NCBI RefSeq assembly: GCF_032999765.1
Contig: NZ_CP136051.1
Location: 620,001-684,000 of the forward strand
Length of the DNA stretch: 64,000 nt
DNA from: Imperialibacter roseus
GTDB lineage: Bacteria > Bacteroidota > Bacteroidia > Cytophagales > Cyclobacteriaceae
Direction: 5' to 3'
Shown piece after piece: positions 30,934 through 38,611 of this stretch. The stretch's first letter is position 1; each line of letters starts with the position of its first letter. Under the pieces are notes generated by a model, which was not told where the DNA came from, ran no database searches, and saw only the letters and a program-made list of their open reading frames with translations. A program made the position numbers and the translations under genes.

Positions 30934-33516
30934 ATGAGAGCTTTACCCCCCAAATATCCCCTCCGCTTCCTCCGCTGGTTTTGCCGGGAAGACTACCTCG
31001 ACGAGATAGAAGGAGACCTTATTGAGCTTTTTGAAAAACGGGCTGAGAAGTCACCAGAGAGAGCTAAAAGGAGGTTTATGTGGGACGTGGTGAAGTCGTT
31101 TCGATTGAGGAATATTAGATCTTTTAAAAGAAGTCAAAACTCAAATTATACGGCCATGTTAAAACACACCATTATTTTGTCTTTCCGCAGCTTCAGGAAG
31201 TACAAAACCACGTTTCTTATCAACCTTGCCGGGCTTACCTCAGGTTTGACCTGCGTGCTGCTCATTTATCTTTGGGTGAATCATGAGCTGAGTGTCGACA
31301 AGTTTTACAAACATGCCGATCGCCTTTATCAGGTTTTCGAAAACAGGGAGCAATCGTACGGAATATGGACGGCTGAAACCAACTCGGGGCCCATGGCTGC
31401 CGACATGCAGGCCGATTTTCCTGAGGTTGAATACGTGACTGGAGTGGCTTCAAGAGGCAAAGCCACGCTGACGGTAGGGGAGAAAAACATCAAGAGTGAT
31501 TACATATATGCGGGAAAGGATTTTTTCAAAGTCTTTTCCGTCACGCTGCTGGAAGGTCAGGCTGATCATGTGCTGGCAGATAAAAGCTCCATCATAATAT
31601 CGGCCGATATGGCTGAAAGATTATTCGGCGACGCCAGCAACGTTGTCGGTAAAACTATTCGCTTCGAGCACGAACAGGATTTTGCGGTGTCTGGTGTTTT
31701 CGAAACAGCACCGCTCACCTCTTCATTTCAGCATCATATCATCATTTCTATTGATCTGATAAAAGACCAGTACGCAAGTGTCTGGAACTACAACAACACA
31801 TTTGTGAAAACATACCTGCTCCTTAAGCCCGGAACTGACGCAGACGGACTCAATAAAAAGCTCGAAGGATATATTGCCAGCAAGGTCAACGGAGAAACCA
31901 ACCGGACGGCATTTGTGGCACTGTATCCGGACTATTACCTGCATGGAAAGTATGAGAATGGACAGATGGTGGGAGGGAGAATTACCTATGTAAAGCTGTT
32001 TTCCATCATCGCTGGGTTTATTCTCCTGATCGCCTGCATCAACTTCACCAATCTAAGTACCGCCAGGGCGTCACGAAGGATGAAAGAGGTGGGTATTAAA
32101 AAAGCTATGGGCTCGGGTCGTACGGCACTGATTTATCAGTACCTGGGCGAGTCAATTTTGGTTGCCATAATTTCTCTGATGCTTGCTTTGCTGACGGCCT
32201 ATCTCCTTTTACCTCAGTTCAATGTCATCACGGGCAAACAAATGGTCATCGATTTTGACTTAAAAATGGTCGCCGGGGCATTGCTCATAGCCGTTGTTAC
32301 AGGCTTTTTGGCTGGCAGCTACCCTGCCTTTTACCTGTCCGGATTCAATCCGTCGACGGTGCTGAAGGGGCAGCTGCATCGCTCGATTGGTGAACTATGG
32401 GCACGGAGGGGTTTGGTCATCTTTCAGTTTGCGATTACCATAGTGCTCATTACCTCTGTGCTAGTGGTGTACAAACAAATGGACATGCTTCAATCAAAAG
32501 ACCTTGGCTACAACAACGACCAGGTGCTCATCTTCCCAAGGGAAGGAAAGCTTGAGAGTATTTCGGCGACGACTACCTTCCTGGCTGAAGTGAAAAACAT
32601 ACCCGGAGTTATCAATGGCTCCAGCACGGACCACGACATGACAGGCCATAACAGTGGAACTTCAGGGATTTACTGGGAAGGAAAAGATCCGAACGATAGG
32701 TCTGAGTTTGAAAACCTGCCCGTCAATTATGACCTGATGGAAACGCTTGGAATAGAGCTCAGAGAAGGCCGTACCTTCGACAGAGCTTTTGGTGCCGACA
32801 GCTCCAAAATTATTTTCAATGAAACCGCCATCCGCTACATGGGCCTTGAAAACCCCCTGGGAAAGACCATCAAGCTTTGGGGTGAAGACCGGCAGATAAT
32901 TGGCGTGGTAAAAGACTTTCATTTCGAATCTCTTCACTCAGAAATAAAGCCGGTTTTCTTTATACTCACAGGCGAGGATGGTGAAAGCTTTATGGTCAAA
33001 ATTACGGCAGGCAGAGAAAAGGAGGTAGTAGGCAGACTCGCCGAGCTTCACACCAGCTTCAACCCCGGTTTCCCATTTGAGCCCCGGTTCCTTGATCAGG
33101 ACTATCAGGGGCAGTATCAAGCTGAGAAAAGGGTGAGCACTTTGTCGGGGTATTTCGCCAGCCTGGCCATCATCATTTCATGCATGGGGTTGTTTGGGCT
33201 TGCAGCGTTTGCGGCCGAGCGAAGGCTGAAGGAGATCGGGATCAGGAGAATATTGGGCTCCAGTATTGGACAGATTGTCTACATGCTCTCTGCCAGCTTT
33301 AGTAAGATGATTTTGGTGGCGATCGTTATCGCCATTCCTTTCAGCTACTACATAGCCAGCAGCTGGCTGGAGGGTTTCGCTTATCGGATTGACCTGGAGT
33401 GGTGGTATTTTGGCGTGTCGGGATTATTGGCGCTGGCTATTGCCTGGGCCATCGTGGGCTGGCAAACATTCAAAGTGGCGTCAGTAAATCCCACAAAATG
33501 TCTTCGGGATGAATAA
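30934..33516 (+). CDS. Orphan FtsX/MacB-type permease with N-terminal prefix (block 3, gene 5)
   Basis: An 860-residue protein from the ATG at 30934 (MRALPPKYPLRF). An in-frame ATG at 30844 lies inside the preceding gene and would add 30 unrelated residues, so it was rejected. The prefix DNA matches gene 1 of the block almost exactly, but the body (MLKHTIILSFRSFRKYKTTF) is quite different. TM2 about 351, TM6 about 737. Coupling loops RRMKEVGIKKAMGSG and RRLKEIGIRRILGSS. It ends NPTKCLRDE. It starts 19 bp after gene 4, and a strong terminator 23 bp after the stop ends the block-3 operon. Confidence 0.88.
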   Translation: MRALPPKYPLRFLRWFCREDYLDEIEGDLIELFEKRAEKSPERAKRRFMWDVVKSFRLRNIRSFKRSQNSNYTAMLKHTIILSFRSFRKYKTTFLINLAGLTSGLTCVLLIYLWVNHELSVDKFYKHADRLYQVFENREQSYGIWTAETNSGPMAADMQADFPEVEYVTGVASRGKATLTVGEKNIKSDYIYAGKDFFKVFSVTLLEGQADHVLADKSSIIISADMAERLFGDASNVVGKTIRFEHEQDFAVSGVFETAPLTSSFQHHIIISIDLIKDQYASVWNYNNTFVKTYLLLKPGTDADGLNKKLEGYIASKVNGETNRTAFVALYPDYYLHGKYENGQMVGGRITYVKLFSIIAGFILLIACINFTNLSTARASRRMKEVGIKKAMGSGRTALIYQYLGESILVAIISLMLALLTAYLLLPQFNVITGKQMVIDFDLKMVAGALLIAVVTGFLAGSYPAFYLSGFNPSTVLKGQLHRSIGELWARRGLVIFQFAITIVLITSVLVVYKQMDMLQSKDLGYNNDQVLIFPREGKLESISATTTFLAEVKNIPGVINGSSTDHDMTGHNSGTSGIYWEGKDPNDRSEFENLPVNYDLMETLGIELREGRTFDRAFGADSSKIIFNETAIRYMGLENPLGKTIKLWGEDRQIIGVVKDFHFESLHSEIKPVFFILTGEDGESFMVKITAGREKEVVGRLAELHTSFNPGFPFEPRFLDQDYQGQYQAEKRVSTLSGYFASLAIIISCMGLFGLAAFAAERRLKEIGIRRILGSSIGQIVYMLSASFSKMILVAIVIAIPFSYYIASSWLEGFAYRIDLEWWYFGVSGLLALAIAWAIVGWQTFKVASVNPTKCLRDE
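30952..31145 (+). repeat. Prefix-coding DNA repeat, copy in block 3 gene 5
   Basis: This is the partner of 20385-20578, same length with 8 mismatches. It ends at the shared AACTCAAA leader-like sequence just before the internal ATG of the body. Confidence 0.8.
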
Positions 33517-33539
33517 GCCTTGAGTAAACCTAAGTTTTC

Positions 33540-33565
33540 AAAGCCGTGTTTTCACGGCTTTTTTG
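33540..33565 (+). terminator. Rho-independent terminator of the block-3 operon
   Basis: AAAGCCGTG (33540-33548), loop TTTT, CACGGCTTT (33553-33561), then TTT. Together with the PadR 3 operator it bounds a transcript of about 13.5 kb. Confidence 0.88.
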
Positions 33566-33595
33566 TTAGCGACTCTTGTATGTGCTTAGCCTATC

Positions 33596-33651
33596 TTGCA
33601 CAAACTTGAACAGCGTTTGAACGGAAAAATGATCTTCATTTTCATTACTTG
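33596..33651 (+). promoter_or_regulatory. Phased TTGAAC-box promoter, copy 1
   Basis: Boxes TTGCAC (33596), TTGAAC (33606) and TTGAAC (33617) are spaced 10 and 11 bp. TACTTG, a -7-like element, begins at 33646, 29 bp after the last box, and the ATG of the secreted protein follows at 33679. The same layout, with the same 29-bp distance, precedes the genes at 41491 and 42745. No TTTG -33 element is present, which fits an activator-dependent promoter. Confidence 0.6.
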
Positions 33652-33678
33652 AGGAAAATAGGTTCAAACAAAACTCAA

Positions 33679-34455
33679 ATGAAAATGAAGAATCAAAGAA
33701 ACACGGCTAAAGCAAAATTCAGTTATTGGAAGGCGGCCTTAGCGGCATTGGTGATGCTCATATCGGCTGACCACTTGATGGCACAGTCAGCCAAATACAC
33801 CCTGCTTGTGGACGTTGCTCACGGCCAGAAGTTCTACAACAATCCCAGTAAAATGAACGCTTCGGCCGGGAGCGATGGGCCCAGAGTGGAGTACCTTATC
33901 GGGGAACTAAGCAAAAATGCCAGTAGTCTTGGTGCTCAGGTTGGATTTCTAAATGAAGCCATCACGCCTGCGCAATTGGCAAAATGCGACTTGCTGTTCA
34001 TTCATATTCCATCCAGCACTTACAGCGCCAACGAAGTGAAAGCCATTACCGAGTACGTTGCCAAAGGAGGTTCGTTATTCCTCGTGATGGAAGAGGATTA
34101 CTGGTCAACACTGAAGCAAACCAATACCAATGATTTGATACGACCATTTGGCATTCAGTTTGGTGAAAATAGTACAGACTCATTGTCTGGCGGCTTTACG
34201 AAACCCACGCCGGTGGTGAAAAGCCCTTTGAAGATCACCTATCACGGAGGTCGGGTCGTCACAGGAGGCACGCCGTTTTGCTTCAACAGCCAGACTAAAG
34301 CGCCTTTTGGAGTTTTTGCGACACTTAACAACGGTGGAAAAGTGATAGCGATGGGTGATGGCATGACTCCGCTTTACATGACCAGCTGGAATGGCGTCAC
34401 CGATTACCAGTGCAGCGAATTCATGGGTGCAGTGCTTGGGTGGTTGTTGGAGTGA
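33679..34455 (+). CDS. Secreted protein with glutamine-amidotransferase-like fold (DUF4350/GldG-like)
   Basis: This is a 258-residue protein from the ATG at 33679; an upstream TTG-initiated frame extends into the promoter and was rejected. A signal peptide ends at about residue 37 (VMLISADHLMAQ|SAK). The mature part (YTLLVDVAHGQKF, VEYLIGELSKNASSLGAQVGFL, CDLLFIHIPSSTYSANEVKAITEYVAKGGSLFLVME, GKVIAMGDGM) matches the alpha/beta fold seen in DUF4350 and in the auxiliary component of gliding ABC transporters. No catalytic triad is evident. The promoter belongs to the phased TTGAAC group. Confidence 0.72.
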   Translation: MKMKNQRNTAKAKFSYWKAALAALVMLISADHLMAQSAKYTLLVDVAHGQKFYNNPSKMNASAGSDGPRVEYLIGELSKNASSLGAQVGFLNEAITPAQLAKCDLLFIHIPSSTYSANEVKAITEYVAKGGSLFLVMEEDYWSTLKQTNTNDLIRPFGIQFGENSTDSLSGGFTKPTPVVKSPLKITYHGGRVVTGGTPFCFNSQTKAPFGVFATLNNGGKVIAMGDGMTPLYMTSWNGVTDYQCSEFMGAVLGWLLE

Positions 34456-34707
34456 TGAGCCTCAAAAACAATATGGCACAGGTTTCATTGTCTTTGGGCA
34501 GTGGACCTGCTTCTTCGATTTCTCAGATGCTGTTCTATTTGTTTTTCGGAAGGACGTGAGTCAAAGCACTTCAATTTTTTCAAAGAAGCGCTAATGCGCA
34601 CTTTCTTTCTGTCAAACACACTTAAAGGGTCTAAATGTTTCATGCGAAAAGGAACTTTAAGATCCAGTTTTGTAGCAAATTAGTTTGCTTCAGGATTTTC
34701 ACAGTCG
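34456..34707. other. Intergenic stretch with one weak hairpin
   Basis: These 252 bp hold no convincing gene. AAAGAAGCGC (34582-34591) can pair with GCGCACTTTC (34596-34605), followed by TTTCT, which may end the transcript of the preceding secreted-protein gene. Short open frames here lack a start context and any recognisable product. Confidence 0.3.
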
Positions 34708-35097
34708 CTAGGCATGCGACAAGATAAACTCTGCGTCAATTTTTAATTTGTCGTGAATAGCCTTTAAAAAAGCCACATCAGGCTCACGTTTACCAGAAAG
34801 AATTTGAGAAAGTTTAGGAGCAGCAATTCCCAATGCTTTCGCCAGCTTGGCTTGCGTTAATTTCTGTTCAACCATTTTTAATTCTACTGCTTCCCGCAAA
34901 TTACCTGGCCGGATAGGCATTATTTCCATCACCTTGTCTTCATAAGTTTCAGCCAGTTTTGAAAGGGTGTTTAATAAATCGCTCTCTTCTTTTGCTAGTT
35001 TATGAAATCCCCCCTTTTCTGTGGCTTCCTTCAAGAGCTCCTCAATGGTTTTCATCACCATCTGGTATTCTTTCTCAGTCCTTATTTTGGTTATCAT
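34708..35097 (-). CDS. higA: HigA-type antitoxin with HTH (XRE) domain
   Basis: This is a 129-residue protein from the ATG at 35097-35095 (MITKIRTEKEYQMVMKTIEELL); an upstream in-frame ATG lies inside the toxin gene and adds a non-family extension. The C-terminal HTH (KLTQAKLAKALGIAAPKLSQILSGKREPDVAFLKAI) binds DNA and represses the operon. The N-terminal helical part neutralises the toxin. It follows higB by 10 bp, the toxin-first order typical of higBA. Confidence 0.88.
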   Translation of the reverse strand: MITKIRTEKEYQMVMKTIEELLKEATEKGGFHKLAKEESDLLNTLSKLAETYEDKVMEIMPIRPGNLREAVELKMVEQKLTQAKLAKALGIAAPKLSQILSGKREPDVAFLKAIHDKLKIDAEFILSHA

Positions 35098-35107
35098 TTT
35101 GAAGCCG

Positions 35108-35401
35108 CTAAATTTTAGTACAATCAATTTTGTCGTAATTGGTGTGCGTGCCAACATAACGGATATAAATAGTTCTTATATCAAAGAATATCATGGCAAC
35201 CAGTCTGTATTTGTTCCCCTTAATATTGAACACATACCTGTCATTGCCCACATAATCGACCGAATTAAATGTGGTCTTTATGTCTTGAAGCGTAGCCCAA
35301 TCGGCTTTTCTGGTTTTAGCCCACCAATCGTTAAGCGGTTCAATAGCATCGGCGTGGCTTTTACCAAATTCCTGCAATATTGTTTTCGCTATAACAACCA
35401 C
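35108..35401 (-). CDS. higB: HigB-type mRNA interferase toxin
   Basis: This 97-residue RelE-superfamily toxin of the HigB_toxin type (MVVIAKTILQEFGKSHADAIEPLNDWW; TFNSVDYVGNDRYVFNIKGNKYRLVAMI; IRYVGTHTNYDKID). Such toxins cut translated mRNA on the ribosome. The closing THTNYDKID motif is characteristic of this subgroup. An AT-rich inverted repeat lies directly upstream. The gene pair stands between permease blocks 3 and 4 in opposite orientation. Confidence 0.9.
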   Translation of the reverse strand: MVVIAKTILQEFGKSHADAIEPLNDWWAKTRKADWATLQDIKTTFNSVDYVGNDRYVFNIKGNKYRLVAMIFFDIRTIYIRYVGTHTNYDKIDCTKI

Positions 35402-35414
35402 GTTGATCGATTAA

Positions 35415-35460
35415 TTTCAATAGTATAAATAATATTTCATTTTTTGAAATATTATTGAAA
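35415..35460. promoter_or_regulatory. Nested inverted repeats upstream of higB, probable autoregulatory operator
   Basis: AATAATATTTCA (35428-35439) and TGAAATATTATT (35445-35456) are perfect 12-bp arms with a 5-nt loop. TTTCAATA (35415-35422) and TATTGAAA (35453-35460) form an outer pair. The site lies 14-59 bp upstream of the higB start codon. It overlaps the false upstream start of the block-4 permease. Confidence 0.6.
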
Positions 35461-35512
35461 TTACTCCAGGCCAGTATTTTTTTCTCCTTTTCTGCAACCT
35501 TTCATTTTTTGC

Positions 35513-35542
35513 CAGGTACCTTAGACAAAGGTGAAACTAATA
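35513..35542. promoter_or_regulatory. Shared 30-bp element before the PadR-less block-4 permease
   Basis: This 30-bp stretch, containing CAGGTACCTTAGACAAAGGT, is 27/30 identical to 38238-38267 in front of PadR 4. The core ACCTT-N5-AAGGT is an imperfect palindrome. The element ends just before the chosen ATG at 35545, so the upstream in-frame ATG at 35455 would make the element coding and is unlikely to be used. Confidence 0.6.
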
Positions 35543-35544
35543 CC

Positions 35545-38166
35545 ATGCCGCAGAGCCAAAACCAGATCGACACAAAGCTGACTCCTCCAAAATGGATGAC
35601 GAGGTTTTTTACCTGGTACTGCAATGATCACCTGTCTGACGCTGTGTTGGGCGACCTGCTCGAATTGTACGAAAGGAGGCACGCACAGCTGGGCAGGCAC
35701 AGGGCCAACTGGTTTTTCTTCTGGAATGCGCTTCAGTTTATCCAGCCCTTTGCCGTGAAACGAAACTCAAAGAAAAGGTCAAATCAAATAAATAGTTACA
35801 CCATGCTAAAACACTACTTCAAGGTTTCCTGGAGAAACCTTTTCAGAAACAAGGGTTACTCCTTCATCAACATCGCTGGCTTGTCGGCAGGCATGGTAGT
35901 AGCCATGCTCATTGGTTTGTGGATATGGGACGAATTCTCGTTTGATACAAATTTTGACAACCGCTCCAGGCTGGCCGAGGTAATGGCGCATCAGTCAGCC
36001 GGAGACATCTCCTACACTGGAACGACTGTGGCGATGGCGCCTGGTATTGCCCTTAAGGAGCAGTATGGCGACAATTTCGACGGTGTGTCGCTGGCATCGA
36101 AGAATGGTGACCATGTACTTAGCTATGGAGACAAATTGATGTCCGGAAAGGGCATGTGGGTACAAAAGGATTTTCCGGAAATGTTTACCGTGGAGATGCT
36201 GCAGGGCAGTCGGGGCGTTTTAGTGGATCCATCAACCCTGCTAATTTCATCGTCGCTGGCGAGAGCAGTGTTTGGCGACGCCGATCCTATGGGCAAAACC
36301 ATCCTGCTCGATGCTACCACCAACTTTGCGGTCGGGGGTGTGTATGAGGACTTTCCCCACAACTCAACACTTTACGACACCAGGCTTCTGCTGCCATGGG
36401 AAAGCAAACAGAACTGGATGAATTCACCAGATGTGTTATCGAGCTGGACGAATCACTGTGGCGTGGCTTATGTGCTTTTAACCGAGCAGGCAGACATTTC
36501 TCAAATCAATGAACAAATCAGGGAATTGCCGAAACCCTTCATCACCGGATGGAAAGAGGAGTTGCTGATTTATCCGCTTGCAAAGTTACATCTCTACAAC
36601 GAGTTTATCGATGGCCAGGGTGCCGGAGGCCGAATCCAATATGTTTGGCTGGTAGGCATCATTGGGGTTTTCGTGCTGCTTTTAGCTTGTATCAACTTTA
36701 TGAACTTGTCCACCGCCCGCAGCGAAAAGCGTGCGAAGGAAGTAGGCATTCGCAAAGCCATTGGCTCAGTACGCACGCAGTTGATCCTGCAATTCCTCAG
36801 TGAGTCGCTCACTATTACCCTTCTTGCCTTCGTGTTGGCGATGATCGTTACACAGTTTGCCTTACCCTTTTTTAATGACCTGGCCGATAAGCAAGTGGCT
36901 ATTCCGTGGAGCAACCCAATATTCTGGCTTGTGTCGCTAAGCTTTGTTGTTTTCACGGGAGTCGTGTCGGGCAGCTATCCGGCTTTTTACCTTTCCAGTT
37001 TTCAGCCAGTGAAAGTGCTAAAAGGAGTGATGAGGGGCGGGAGGTTCGCTTCGCTCCCCCGCAAGGTGCTGGTTGTCATTCAGTTTACGGTATCTGTCGG
37101 CCTCATAGTAGGCACGATCATTGTCTTCCAGCAGATCCAATACGCTAAAAACAGACCCGTTGGGTACAGCCGCAATGCGCTTGTATCAGTTCAAATGAAT
37201 ACAACCGACAAGCCGGGATTGTTTGCTGCACTAAAAAACGAGCTGCTCCAGACAGGTGCTGTCGAACAGGTGGCCAGGTCATCGCAGTCTCCGGCCCACT
37301 TCAATAACAACAACAGTTTGGACTGGAGAGGGAAAAATGTGGAGTCAGAAATATTCTTCCGAAATGTGAATGTATCGCCGGATTTCGGCAAAACCATTGG
37401 CTGGAGCATCGTGGAGGGCAGAGACTTTTCCAACGAGCTGGCCTCCGACTCCGCTGCCGCTTTGTTGAACGAGGAATCTGTCAAGATCATGGGATTCGAA
37501 AACCCCGTAGGTGAAGTGATTAAGTTTTGGGACAAGAACTATACAGTAATCGGCGTGGTGAAGGACATGCTCACGCAATCACCGTATGACCCCATGCAGC
37601 CGGCGGTCTTTCTGGGAGATGGCTGGCAGGGCTTGATCACCATGCGACTGAATCCAAATCTTCCCATTAGAGAAGCATTGGCAGCCATCGAGCCTGTGTT
37701 CAAACAATACAACCCCACGGCTCCGTTCGAAGCGCAGTTTGTGGACGAAGAATTCAATAAAAAGTTCGCTGACGAGGAGCGGGTGGGTAGTTTGGCAGCA
37801 TTCTTTGCTATCCTTGCCATCTTCATCTCCTGCCTCGGGCTGTTCGGGCTGGCGTCCTACGTGGCTGAGCAGCGTTCCAAAGAGATCAGCATTCGCAAAG
37901 TGCTGGGCGCTTCGGTAGCTATGCTGTGGAAAATGCTTTCCAGAGACTTTGTGATTCTCGTCACCATCTCTTGTTTCATTGCTATGCCGCTGGCTTATTT
38001 CTTTATGAGCGACTGGCTGCAAAGTTATCAGTACCATACCTCTATCGCCTGGTACATTTTCGCTCTATCGGCGCTGGGGGCTTTTGCAGTCACCTTGCTC
38101 ACAGTAAGTTTTCAGGCAATAAGGGCGGCGGTGGCTAACCCGGTGAAGTCTTTACGGGCGGAATGA
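35545..38166 (+). CDS. Orphan FtsX/MacB-type permease with N-terminal prefix (block 4, gene 1)
   Basis: An 873-residue protein from the ATG at 35545 (MPQSQNQIDTKLTPPKW). Prefix: PPKWMTRFFTWYCNDHLSDAVLGDLLELYERR, the block-4 type; linker SNQINSYT; body from MLKHYFKVSWRNLFRNKGYSF. TM2 about 365, TM6 about 751. Coupling loops KRAKEVGIRKAIGSV and QRSKEISIRKVLGAS; it ends NPVKSLRAE. It has no PadR of its own: the higBA pair occupies the upstream position, but the 30-bp element before it is shared with PadR 4, so that regulator may control both. The body is closest to the block-2 permease. Confidence 0.88.
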   Translation: MPQSQNQIDTKLTPPKWMTRFFTWYCNDHLSDAVLGDLLELYERRHAQLGRHRANWFFFWNALQFIQPFAVKRNSKKRSNQINSYTMLKHYFKVSWRNLFRNKGYSFINIAGLSAGMVVAMLIGLWIWDEFSFDTNFDNRSRLAEVMAHQSAGDISYTGTTVAMAPGIALKEQYGDNFDGVSLASKNGDHVLSYGDKLMSGKGMWVQKDFPEMFTVEMLQGSRGVLVDPSTLLISSSLARAVFGDADPMGKTILLDATTNFAVGGVYEDFPHNSTLYDTRLLLPWESKQNWMNSPDVLSSWTNHCGVAYVLLTEQADISQINEQIRELPKPFITGWKEELLIYPLAKLHLYNEFIDGQGAGGRIQYVWLVGIIGVFVLLLACINFMNLSTARSEKRAKEVGIRKAIGSVRTQLILQFLSESLTITLLAFVLAMIVTQFALPFFNDLADKQVAIPWSNPIFWLVSLSFVVFTGVVSGSYPAFYLSSFQPVKVLKGVMRGGRFASLPRKVLVVIQFTVSVGLIVGTIIVFQQIQYAKNRPVGYSRNALVSVQMNTTDKPGLFAALKNELLQTGAVEQVARSSQSPAHFNNNNSLDWRGKNVESEIFFRNVNVSPDFGKTIGWSIVEGRDFSNELASDSAAALLNEESVKIMGFENPVGEVIKFWDKNYTVIGVVKDMLTQSPYDPMQPAVFLGDGWQGLITMRLNPNLPIREALAAIEPVFKQYNPTAPFEAQFVDEEFNKKFADEERVGSLAAFFAILAIFISCLGLFGLASYVAEQRSKEISIRKVLGASVAMLWKMLSRDFVILVTISCFIAMPLAYFFMSDWLQSYQYHTSIAWYIFALSALGAFAVTLLTVSFQAIRAAVANPVKSLRAE

Positions 38167-38237
38167 AGGCAAAGACAGCACTTTTATCAATTATCGGGAA
38201 ATAAATTTCATAATGCCTGAAACCTTTTAGTTCCATG

Positions 38238-38267
38238 CAGGTACTTTAGGCAAAGGTGAAACAAATA
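38238..38267. promoter_or_regulatory. Shared 30-bp element before PadR 4
   Basis: Second copy of the element at 35513-35542, with three differences in 30 bp. It ends 5 bp before the PadR 4 start codon and is the best candidate for the site that this PadR binds. Confidence 0.6.
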
Positions 38268-38272
38268 AACGC

Positions 38273-38611
38273 ATGAAGGGAACATACCTGGGTGAATTCG
38301 AAGAGCTTGTACTGCTAACGGTCGGTATTCTGTACGACGATGCTTACGGTTTGGCCATTGTAGATGAGCTGGAAAAGCAAACAGGCCGCAATGTCATGAT
38401 CAGCTCGGCGCACAAGGCTTTAGTGAGGCTGGAAGACAAAGGCTACCTGAAGTCGAAAATGGGGGGAGCTACTGAGCAAAGAGGTGGAAGAGAAAAGCGA
38501 CTTTACGAGCTGACCCATGCCGGTGCTAAAGTCTTAGAGCAGTCCAAAGAGCTGCGAAACTCTATGTGGAGCAAGGTGCCCAAAATAGTATGGGAAGGAA
38601 ACAACCTATGA
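38273..38611 (+). CDS. PadR-family transcriptional regulator 4
   Basis: This 112-residue winged-helix regulator (LGEFEELVLLTVGILYDDAYGLAI; MISSAHKALVRLEDKGYLKS; wing GGATEQRGGREKRLYELTHAG). Its stop overlaps the next permease start by four bases (ATGA), giving translational coupling. Unlike the other regulators it lies between two permease genes; the 30-bp element upstream of both suggests that it regulates both. Confidence 0.9.
   Translation: MKGTYLGEFEELVLLTVGILYDDAYGLAIVDELEKQTGRNVMISSAHKALVRLEDKGYLKSKMGGATEQRGGREKRLYELTHAGAKVLEQSKELRNSMWSKVPKIVWEGNNL

Noticed and set aside
34456-34707. Possible decayed PadR gene before the block-4 permease
   Set aside because: I looked for the LGEFEELVLL, RLEDKG and GGRRKKFY motifs in all frames and saw none; the stretch has no detectable coding remnant.
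35455-35544. Upstream in-frame start for the permease at 35545
   Set aside because: It would translate the higB operator and the 30-bp element shared with the PadR 4 promoter, both of which look non-coding.
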